From assembly GCA_035304485.1 (NCBI GenBank), contig DATGPZ010000054.1:1-17825 (forward strand): DNA of 17,825 bases, in the 5' to 3' direction. Both the position numbers and the translations under genes were made by a program. This document shows, one piece after another, positions 7,357 through 13,189 of the stretch; positions within the stretch are counted from its first letter, which is position 1, and every line of letters starts with the position of its first letter. The notes under the pieces are model-generated. The model had not been told where the DNA came from and made no database searches. It saw only the letters and a list, made by a program, of their open reading frames with translations. This DNA comes from ZC4RG17 sp035304485. Lineage in GTDB: Bacteria > Actinomycetota > Acidimicrobiia > Spongiisociales > ZC4RG35.

Positions 7357-8971
7357 CGACCAGAGCTCCCACCCCGAAGATCACCACGTAAGCGGCCAGG
7401 CCTCCGAACACGTAGGTGAGTCTCTGCCAGCGGGGTATCGGCGACCGGGCGAAGAGGTGATAGGCGATGGCACCTAGGAACGGGACGAGGAGGATCACGG
7501 CCGTCCAGCCTATGAAGGCTCCCTTTCCGACCTCACGGCGGGCGAGATCCCAGAGGGCGATGCCGACCCAGGCCGCGTAGAGCACGAACGGCAGGAGGTA
7601 GGCGTACAGGCCGAACAGGACGCTGGGAACCGATGCGAACACGACTCCAAACACGTTGATTCCTCTCTCTCGGTGGACTGTCAGACCGGTTGGCAGCTCG
7701 GGGACCTCTATCGCCTCCAGATCGGGGGCGGCGAACACACCAACCGCCGGCCGAACCGGGGCCTCCGCTCCGTCCGGCATCTGCGGCTGGGGACCGGGTT
7801 TGGGCACGTCCTCGGGTCGCACCTCAGGGTTCAGCCCCAGCTCGCTCTCCGCGATCCGTCCGAGCTGCTCCGTGCTACCGGCGAGCTCGAACAGCACCGG
7901 CAAGCGGAAGCCCTCGCACGGCTGGAACGATTCCAGGCCCACCGGCAGCGAGGATTCGAAGTCGTTGCCTTCGAAGCAGTTGCCGGTCGAGGCGGGGCCG
8001 GCGAGAGCCAGGTCGGCGCGGCCGGATCCGGCGACCACGTTGTCGATGATCCTGTTGCCACCGGACATCCAGAAGTTGCGCGAGAGGTTGGGCGTGATCG
8101 CGATCCCGTTGGCGGGATGGTTCACGATCCGATTCTTCGTCACCAGCGAGTCGTTTCCTCCCGCCAGGATCACGCCGTTGCCGAAGCCCGACCACTGACT
8201 GGTGAACGAGGGGGCCTCGGGGTTGCCGTTGTCGTGGATGAGATTCCCGGCGATCGTGACGTCGTGGAACGGCGGCAGCAGTTCGGTGTCGAGGGTGTTG
8301 GGGACGATGCCGGCCACGTTGTATCGCCACACCGAGTCGATCAGGTACAGGTCCCCCGACGAATTGGTGCCGGAATAACCGAGCCCGTTCCATTCGGAGA
8401 TCGAGTCGGTGATGACGGCCTGGCATGGATCGCACTGGCCGATGTAGAACCCGGCGTCGGGAGAGCCGGATGCGTAGGAATGCTCGAGGAGGCCGTCGCC
8501 GGAATCGAAGGCGTAGATGCCGTAGTCCTGATTGTCGATCGCCGTCAGGTACGAACCTCGATAACCGCGCACTCCGGTCCAGATCACGCCGTTTTGGAGG
8601 GCATTGCGCAAGGTGAGGTTCTCGACCGCCACCCCATCCGAGAAGACGATGATGCCGTTGTCCCGCACGAACTCACCGTCTATCACGACCTCGTTGCGGT
8701 CCTCGCCCCGGATCGTGATCCCGGGCGTCGAGACCTGAACCTCTTCCCGATAGACGCCCGGGGCGATCAAGACGAGATCGCCGGGACCGGCCGCATCGAC
8801 CGCCGCCTGGATGGTGGGATAGTCCGCCGGAACCCGACGGGTGTCTCCCGACCACTCGGCAGGCGACTCGGTCGTCGTGTCCCCGACCGCCGCCGGTGAC
8901 GGTTCCCCACCGAGGGAAGTGCCGCACGCCGCCAGGAGGGCGACGGCGACGCCGGCGAGCAGTCTCTTCAC
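7343..8971 (-). CDS. NosD-like parallel beta-helix lipoprotein with C-terminal membrane domain
   Basis: A 542-residue protein starting at GTG 8971, chosen because GGAGG lies 4 nt upstream and a lipoprotein signal follows (basic VKRLLAG, lipobox LAAC, lipidated C16). Residues about 47-360 are a right-handed parallel beta-helix: the cap VPADYPTIQAAVDAAGPGD is followed by PbH1-type repeats (NGIIVF, NGVIWT, YGIYAF, AGFYIG, NGVILA, NGIAIT). The helix holds a CxxC pair (C180, C183) and two more Cys (C332, C352). A Pro-rich linker (about 380-435) leads to three hydrophobic segments (about 440-473, 485-508, 516-541). The middle one, with FIGWTAVILLVPFLGAIAYH, resembles a PLDc_N domain. NosD relatives assist copper-site assembly in N2O reductase; a copper-handling role here is inferred from neighbours. 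It overlaps the cupredoxin stop as GTGA. Confidence 0.85.
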   Translation of the reverse strand: MKRLLAGVAVALLAACGTSLGGEPSPAAVGDTTTESPAEWSGDTRRVPADYPTIQAAVDAAGPGDLVLIAPGVYREEVQVSTPGITIRGEDRNEVVIDGEFVRDNGIIVFSDGVAVENLTLRNALQNGVIWTGVRGYRGSYLTAIDNQDYGIYAFDSGDGLLEHSYASGSPDAGFYIGQCDPCQAVITDSISEWNGLGYSGTNSSGDLYLIDSVWRYNVAGIVPNTLDTELLPPFHDVTIAGNLIHDNGNPEAPSFTSQWSGFGNGVILAGGNDSLVTKNRIVNHPANGIAITPNLSRNFWMSGGNRIIDNVVAGSGRADLALAGPASTGNCFEGNDFESSLPVGLESFQPCEGFRLPVLFELAGSTEQLGRIAESELGLNPEVRPEDVPKPGPQPQMPDGAEAPVRPAVGVFAAPDLEAIEVPELPTGLTVHRERGINVFGVVFASVPSVLFGLYAYLLPFVLYAAWVGIALWDLARREVGKGAFIGWTAVILLVPFLGAIAYHLFARSPIPRWQRLTYVFGGLAAYVVIFGVGALVGGIV

Positions 8972-9327
8972 GATTCCTCCGCGGGCACGACGGTCAGGGT
9001 ACCGGCCATGCCGTCTCCTTCGGCGTTGCCGTGGAACGTGCAGAAGAAAAGGTAGGTTCCGGGCTCGTCGAAGGTGAGGGTGGCGGCGTCGCCCTCCATC
9101 TGGGTCAGCGAGCCGAAAACGTCCTCCGTGGACCAGCTGTCGTCGGCCGCCACGGCGTTGTGGGGATTTCGACCCGCCCCGACGAATGTCACTTCGGTCC
9201 CCGCCGGAACGGTGACGTCCTGGGGAGCGAAGCGGTTGTCGAGCATCTCGACCACCACGCCGTCCGGCGCGGATGAGCACGCCACGAGCGTCGCGGCCGC
9301 CAACGCCAACGCGAGAAGGCGGATCAC
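8968..9327 (-). CDS. blue-copper (plastocyanin-like) lipoprotein
   Basis: A 119-residue exported electron carrier or copper-binding protein. GTG 9327 opens a lipoprotein signal (VIRLLALALAAATLVAC) with lipobox LVAC and lipidated C17. The mature part is one cupredoxin domain: FAPQDVTVPAGTEVTF near residues 33-48, then the four expected type 1 copper ligands H56 (NPHNAV), C96 and H99 (FFCTFHG), and M107 (GDGM). The frame is open upstream to 9837, but that part lies on top of coxG and is compositionally a shadow. The start overlaps the coxG stop as GTGA, and its own stop overlaps the next start in the same way, so three genes are chained. A likely partner is the multicopper oxidase two genes downstream or a membrane electron-transfer complex. 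Confidence 0.9.
   Translation of the reverse strand: MIRLLALALAAATLVACSSAPDGVVVEMLDNRFAPQDVTVPAGTEVTFVGAGRNPHNAVAADDSWSTEDVFGSLTQMEGDAATLTFDEPGTYLFFCTFHGNAEGDGMAGTLTVVPAEES
8974..8980 (-). promoter_or_regulatory. ribosome binding site that fixes the beta-helix lipoprotein start
   Basis: GGAGGAA on the minus strand, with GGAGG four bases before GTG 8971. The same frame is open upstream to 9280, but that extension lies inside the cupredoxin gene and is arginine-rich shadow sequence, so this site decides the start. Confidence 0.75.
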
Positions 9328-9884
9328 CCGGAGCGGGAGAAGAGCTTCTTCAGCCAGGACCAGAGACCCGAGAAGAACAACGCCAGACCGTTCACCTGTT
9401 TGGAGCTCTGGACTGCCGCCGCCTCGACGGGAGTGGCCGCCCCCAGCTTGGCTTCGAGGCAAGCGACGAAATCGCCGATCAGCCGCTTCGAAATCTCGTT
9501 GATCAGGCCGGTGCGCCCGAATTGGGCGGCCGGCCCCGACAGCATGACGTCGGCATCGATGTTCACCCGTGTCCCGCCTCCGTCGGCGGCGCTCAGCGCA
9601 TAGTCGACCTTCACCTGGCCCCGGCTGCCTCCCCGCTTGTCGACGCCCTTTCCCGAGATGGTCGCAGAGCGAGCCTCGGGATCCGGAGTGATGGTGGCCT
9701 CGCCTTCGAAGGCGGCAGTCATCGGGCCCAGCTTGACCGACACCAGCCCGGCGTAGACGTTGTCGCCCATGTCCTCTTTCAGCTCTGCTCCCGGAAGGCA
9801 GTCGGCCACCGCCGGGACGTCTTGGAAGAACTCCCACACCTCGTCCAGAGGGCGGTCGACGGTGAACTCGTGTTCGATCTTCAT
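9324..9884 (-). CDS. coxG: CoxG family SRPBCC protein (CO dehydrogenase subunit G)
   Basis: A 186-residue protein. Residues 1-148 form an SRPBCC/START-like fold: the N-terminus MKIEHEFTVDRPLDEVWEFF, LPGAELKE near 30-37, then GLVSVKLGPM, GQVKVDYALS and a C-terminal helix NEISKRLIGDFVACLEAKLG typical of CoxG. After a short linker, residues about 165-183 (NGLALFFSGLWSWLKKLFS) form a hydrophobic or amphipathic basic helix suited to membrane attachment. CoxG proteins are linked to membrane recruitment of molybdenum CO dehydrogenase and to quinone coupling. ATG 9884 has GGAGAG upstream within the 18-nt gap after xdhC. The CO dehydrogenase subunit genes are not in this window, so the client could be CO dehydrogenase or another molybdenum hydroxylase. 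Confidence 0.9.
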   Translation of the reverse strand: MKIEHEFTVDRPLDEVWEFFQDVPAVADCLPGAELKEDMGDNVYAGLVSVKLGPMTAAFEGEATITPDPEARSATISGKGVDKRGGSRGQVKVDYALSAADGGGTRVNIDADVMLSGPAAQFGRTGLINEISKRLIGDFVACLEAKLGAATPVEAAAVQSSKQVNGLALFFSGLWSWLKKLFSRSG

Positions 9885-9902
9885 GCGACTCTCCGTTCTC
9901 GC

Positions 9903-10970
9903 TCAGCCGGTCTGATCGTAACCGTCGGCCAGCCGGGGGCCTTTTCGGTCTCGTAGGAAGCCGGCGCCATAGCCGCGCCGCACGGCGGTGATCTCGGCCA
10001 GGATCGCCCAGGCGATCTCTACCGGCCCTTCGGCCCCGATGTCGAGCCCGGCCGGCCCGTGCAGGACTTCGAGGTCGTGGGTGGTGGGTCGCACACCGCG
10101 CTCCTCCAGATCGGCCAGCAACCGCCGCAGGCGCTCACCCGGCCCCAGGACACCCACGTAGGCCACCTCACGGCCTAGGACGGCACCCAGGTAGTCGAGA
10201 TCCCGCAAGTAGTTGTGAGACATGATCACGACAGAGGCGGTCGCATCGAGATCGACCGCCTCGGCCAGTTCGCCCGGGGGAGTCTGCACCAGCGCAGTGG
10301 CTCCCGGAAAGCGCTCCTCGTCGAGGAACACTCGTCGGTCGTCCACCACCGTCACCTGATAGCCGAGCTCGGCGCCGAACCGGACCACGGGGACTGCGTC
10401 GTGACCGGCGCCGCACACGATCAGCCGACGTGGCGAGCCGAGGACCTCCACCATCACCCGACCCTCGGAGGTCTCCTCGACCCGATTCCAGCCATCGGCT
10501 ACGGCCCGTGAGGCGAGCTCGCCGTAGGGTCCGGGGTCACCGGGCCGCACGAGAACGCGTTGGCCCACCCGTCCCTCGTCCAGGTGATGGATCAGGACCG
10601 ACGGGCGGGGCGAAGACTCGAGCTGTTCGATCAGGTGTTCCACCGACTCGGGCGGCTCCACCACCAGCTGGGTGGCGCCGTTGCAGCCGATGCCCCAACC
10701 CCACACCGCCTCGTCATCGGCCGTCAAATCGAACTCGACGAGGACAGCCTCCCCCGAATCGATGACCTCGCCCGCCTTCTGTCGGAGATCCTGGTCGAGG
10801 CAGCCCCCCGAGACCGTGCCGACGCTGGTCCCATCGGCACCCACGAGCTGACGGGCGCCCAGCCCGCGGTAGGTCGATCCGCGAACTCCGACGACTGTGG
10901 CGAGGGCAAAAGCCACACCCCGCCTCGACCAGTCTCGGGCCGTCTCCAAGATGCGTTCGAGTTCGGTCAT
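9903..10970 (-). CDS. XdhC/CoxI family molybdenum hydroxylase maturation factor
   Basis: A 355-residue two-domain protein. The N-terminal XdhC_CoxI domain has ATVVGVRGSTYRGLGARQLV (about 24-43), SGGCLDQDL with C57, and GWGIGCNG with C96. The C-terminal Rossmann domain has LIVCGAGHDAVPVV (about 183-196), VTVVDDR, a VIMSHNY stretch and YVGVLGPGERLRRLL. XdhC-type proteins bind the molybdenum cofactor and deliver its sulfurated form to xanthine dehydrogenase or CO-dehydrogenase family enzymes; the Cys residues are candidates for cofactor or sulfur handling. ATG 10970 overlaps the mogA stop as ATGA. With coxG directly downstream, a CO-dehydrogenase-like client is the best guess. Confidence 0.9.
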   Translation of the reverse strand: MTELERILETARDWSRRGVAFALATVVGVRGSTYRGLGARQLVGADGTSVGTVSGGCLDQDLRQKAGEVIDSGEAVLVEFDLTADDEAVWGWGIGCNGATQLVVEPPESVEHLIEQLESSPRPSVLIHHLDEGRVGQRVLVRPGDPGPYGELASRAVADGWNRVEETSEGRVMVEVLGSPRRLIVCGAGHDAVPVVRFGAELGYQVTVVDDRRVFLDEERFPGATALVQTPPGELAEAVDLDATASVVIMSHNYLRDLDYLGAVLGREVAYVGVLGPGERLRRLLADLEERGVRPTTHDLEVLHGPAGLDIGAEGPVEIAWAILAEITAVRRGYGAGFLRDRKGPRLADGYDQTG

Positions 10971-11443
10971 CGGTGCTCGGTGTCTCCTCCCAGGAGCTGC
11001 AGGACGTGGGGTAGCACCGGCAGGAGAGCCTCGAGGTTCTCGCGCGCGCCCTTGGGCGAGCCCGGCAAGTTGACGACCAGGCTATCGCCCACCGTTCCTG
11101 CCGTTCCTCGGGACAAGGCCGCCATCGGTGTCGACTCGAGCCCACGGGCGATCATCAGCTGCACGAGTCCGGGTGCGCGCCGCTCGAGGATGCGCTCGGT
11201 CGCCTCAGGGGTCACATCCCGCGGCCCGAAGCCCGTACCGCCCGTCGTGGCCACGACGCGCGCCGACTTCGTCGCCGAGAGCAATTCCTCTGTGATCGCC
11301 TCGGCCTCGTCCGGGACCACCGACCGTGTGACGTCGGTGGCTCCTGCCTCCCGAAGCAGCGACGCGAGGACATCCCCCGACTCGTCTCGGCGGGCACCGT
11401 TGAAGACTCCATCCGAAACGGTCAGAACATGGGCAGTCCACAC
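10967..11443 (-). CDS. mogA: molybdopterin adenylyltransferase, MogA/MoaB family
   Basis: A 158-residue single-domain enzyme that adenylates molybdopterin before metal insertion, in the cytoplasm. The family blocks are AHVLTVSDGV near the start, TGGTGFGPRDVTPEAT (67-82) and NLPGSPKG (125-132). Length is normal. The GTG start at 11443 places the first beta strand correctly for the family; no ATG lies nearby. TAACGT, ending 7 nt upstream, could serve as a -10 for a leaderless transcript, although the gene is also only 10 nt downstream of the preceding stop. MogA and MoaB share this signature and cannot be told apart here; the context with xdhC and coxG fits molybdenum cofactor supply to a hydroxylase. 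Confidence 0.92.
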   Translation of the reverse strand: MWTAHVLTVSDGVFNGARRDESGDVLASLLREAGATDVTRSVVPDEAEAITEELLSATKSARVVATTGGTGFGPRDVTPEATERILERRAPGLVQLMIARGLESTPMAALSRGTAGTVGDSLVVNLPGSPKGARENLEALLPVLPHVLQLLGGDTEHR

Positions 11444-11450
11444 GAAGTGG

Positions 11451-11456
11451 ACGTTA
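11451..11456 (-). promoter_or_regulatory. candidate -10 element of mogA
   Basis: TAACGT on the minus strand fits TANNNT and ends exactly 7 nt before GTG 11443, the same geometry as at aceE. Its first three bases are the TAA stop of the upstream gene. No clear -35 is seen, so it may be fortuitous. Confidence 0.3.
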
Positions 11457-12308
11457 CAACGATTCCACGAACGGATCGGACAGAGAGGGAGGAATGACGA
11501 CCCCGCGACGGAGGAGGAACTGGAAAACCAGGGCGAATCCGACCAGCCAGATGAGTGGAAGCCACGACCAGCCCGTCCGGACCCGCTGCGCTTCCACCCT
11601 CACGTTGCGAGTGCCCAGGGACGCCACGACGGTAGCCACGGCGAACAGCCCCAGGAACGGCAAGCTCGGGATGAGGCCCGTGTCGTCGGGGAGGAAGATC
11701 GGGGTAGTGATGAGCGGGCCCACCACGGCCGGTATCAGTGCCAGTCGGGCCGTGAACTGGAATCTCTTCGTCGGGGTCTCTATCTGGGAGACTCGCTCGG
11801 CGTAGGCCAGGAATGCGGGGGCGGAGGCGAGCGCCACCGACACCATCCCGACCAGGCCTCCGGCCGCCACCACGAGGTCGAGACCGGCCGGGACGTCCAG
11901 ACTGTTGAACGCCCGCGACAAGTTCGAGCTCTCGCTGAAGGGCACCATGACCAGCTGCATGAAACCTTGACGGAAGCAGTGGAGCACCACCCACAAGACC
12001 GTCAGCCGGGCGGCGTCGTAACGCCTGGCTCCCGGATAGAGGGTGAGGAAGAAGATCCCTGCGACCAGCGAGAGGGCGGCACCGCCGGCCAGGGCGAGCT
12101 CCGAGCCTCCCGCCTGGAAGACGACCTCGTTGTGGTAGAGAACGGGCTCGCGGTCGGCCAGCCATCCCGCCAGTGCCAGGCCGAGATGGTCGAACAGGAA
12201 CGCGACAACGACTCCGACCGCAGAAGCGAAGGCGGAGGTGGCGATCCAGGAGACGCCGCTGGTGGTTCGGGACCGTTCCCGGCTCCGGACGGCGGTTTCG
12301 GTGTCCAC
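11454..12308 (-). CDS. polytopic membrane protein of unknown function
   Basis: I do not recognise this family. The 284-residue protein has about seven hydrophobic segments, near residues 22-50, 70-91, 101-123, 142-169, 188-206, 213-231 and 248-266. A basic N-terminus (SRERSR) suggests the N-terminal end is cytoplasmic. Conserved-looking polar features within or beside the membrane are HCFRQGFMQ (110-118), H60 and N60-E61 region in YHNEVVF, and DLVVAAGG (144-151). It is the first gene of the minus-strand run leading into mogA, xdhC, coxG and the copper genes, with only 10 nt to mogA. GTG 12308 is chosen as the first start after a TAGCAT hexamer 8 nt upstream. Given context it might serve the same redox system, but nothing in the sequence shows a transport or enzymatic function. 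Confidence 0.8.
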   Translation of the reverse strand: MDTETAVRSRERSRTTSGVSWIATSAFASAVGVVVAFLFDHLGLALAGWLADREPVLYHNEVVFQAGGSELALAGGAALSLVAGIFFLTLYPGARRYDAARLTVLWVVLHCFRQGFMQLVMVPFSESSNLSRAFNSLDVPAGLDLVVAAGGLVGMVSVALASAPAFLAYAERVSQIETPTKRFQFTARLALIPAVVGPLITTPIFLPDDTGLIPSLPFLGLFAVATVVASLGTRNVRVEAQRVRTGWSWLPLIWLVGFALVFQFLLRRGVVIPPSLSDPFVESL

Positions 12309-12316
12309 GTACCGGC

Positions 12317-12322
12317 ATGCTA
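12317..12322 (-). promoter_or_regulatory. candidate -10 element of the seven-gene minus-strand run
   Basis: TAGCAT on the minus strand fits TANNNT and ends 8 nt before GTG 12308, again a leaderless-type layout. It lies in the 60-nt divergent gap with the thioesterase gene. No good -35 is visible. Confidence 0.4.
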
Positions 12323-12360
12323 AACCGACCTTCCCGAACTTCTACTCCTCTCCTCCACCC

Positions 12361-12364
12361 GGAG
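12361..12364 (+). promoter_or_regulatory. ribosome binding site of the thioesterase gene
   Basis: GGAG lies 4 nt before ATG 12369 and supports that start. Unlike its neighbours, this gene has a leader with a Shine-Dalgarno sequence. Confidence 0.6.
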
Positions 12365-12368
12365 CGAC

Positions 12369-13187
12369 ATGTCTGAAGGGATCCCACCCGCCCCCTACCT
12401 CCCCACGGCCCGCCCGGATGTGGTCGAATCGACCACCCTGGCCCGGGCCGGCTGGTATTCCGACGGCCAACACGGGGGCGTGGTAGCCGCTCTGATCGGC
12501 CGGGAAATCGAACGAGTTCCCACACTGGCTCCTATGGAGGTCGCCCGCCTCACAGTGGAATTGTTCCGCGTGGTACGGGTGGTTCCTCTACGTCTCGAGA
12601 GCCGGATCGTGCGGGAAGGGAAGAAGATCCAGGTGGTAGAGGTGTCGGTGTTCGACGACGAGGCCGAGGTGGCCCGGGGAGTGGGCCTGCGGCTCCGCAC
12701 GACGGAAGTGCAGCTTCCGACGACGGCCCGTCCGCAAGAGCCGGCGCTGGTGCCGCCGCAGGAAGCTCTAGCGCCCGACATGCGCACTTTCGGCATCGGA
12801 GCACCGGGCCGGGTCCTCTTCCACCGCCACGCCGTCGAGGTGCGAGAACTCGATCCGGGATTCGCCACCATCGGACCGGGCGGAATGTGGATGCGCATCA
12901 CGCGGCCGCTGGTGGCGGGCGAAGCACTCAGCCCACTCGTTCGGGCCACGATCGTGGGCGACTTCGTCAACGGGCTCTCCCGACTCGACGACTCACGACG
13001 CTGGTCGTTCATGAACGCCGACCTGAGCATCCACCTCCAACGTCACCCCGAGGGAGAATGGATCGGTGTGTCGGCGGAGTCGCGGTGGGAGGCTGTCGGA
13101 CGAGGCGTGGCGGCGGGGGTGCTCCACGACATCCGCGGAGAGTTCGGCCGCTCCACTCAGAGCCTCTTCCTGGAGCCGACTCCCTGA
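12369..13187 (+). CDS. TesB-like double-hotdog thioesterase family protein
   Basis: A 272-residue protein resembling acyl-CoA thioesterase II. The N-terminal half carries the typical entry GWYSDGQHGGVVAALIGREI (28-47), followed by the strand-rich ARLTVELFRVVRVVPLRLES and REGKKIQVVEVSVFDDEAEVARG, which is the first hotdog unit. After a Pro/Ala-rich linker (about 116-135), the second half includes MWMRITRPLVAGEALSPLVR, DFVNGLSRLDDSRRWSFMNADLSIHLQR and the C-terminal GEWIGVSAESRWEAVGRGVA, the second hotdog unit. Members hydrolyse acyl-CoA thioesters; the acyl chain preferred here cannot be read. It is a single-gene transcript, divergent from the membrane protein gene and convergent, with a 2-nt gap, to the VWA gene. 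The link to neighbours is unclear. Confidence 0.82.
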   Translation: MSEGIPPAPYLPTARPDVVESTTLARAGWYSDGQHGGVVAALIGREIERVPTLAPMEVARLTVELFRVVRVVPLRLESRIVREGKKIQVVEVSVFDDEAEVARGVGLRLRTTEVQLPTTARPQEPALVPPQEALAPDMRTFGIGAPGRVLFHRHAVEVRELDPGFATIGPGGMWMRITRPLVAGEALSPLVRATIVGDFVNGLSRLDDSRRWSFMNADLSIHLQRHPEGEWIGVSAESRWEAVGRGVAAGVLHDIRGEFGRSTQSLFLEPTP

Positions 13188-13189
13188 AA

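Noticed and set aside
1..8971. The ABC exporter as a NosFY partner of the NosD-like protein
   Set aside because: The exporter is over 5 kb away in its own operon, separated by plus-strand genes, and its permease has a large external loop of the drug-exporter type. Nothing ties it to copper.
8972..9280. A 103-residue N-terminal extension of the beta-helix protein
   Set aside because: The extension is Arg/Gly-rich shadow over the cupredoxin gene, and GTG 8971 has both a good ribosome site and a lipoprotein signal.
9328..9837. A 170-residue N-terminal extension of the cupredoxin
   Set aside because: It overlies coxG in another frame, and a lipoprotein signal begins at GTG 9327.
9324..11443. 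A complete CO dehydrogenase locus
   Set aside because: Only accessory genes are present; no large, medium or small subunit, CoxD or CoxE gene was found in the window.
10560..12323. A 587-codon plus-strand frame across mogA, xdhC and the membrane protein gene
   Set aside because: Arg/Glu/Gly-rich shadow that crosses three well-supported genes on the other strand.
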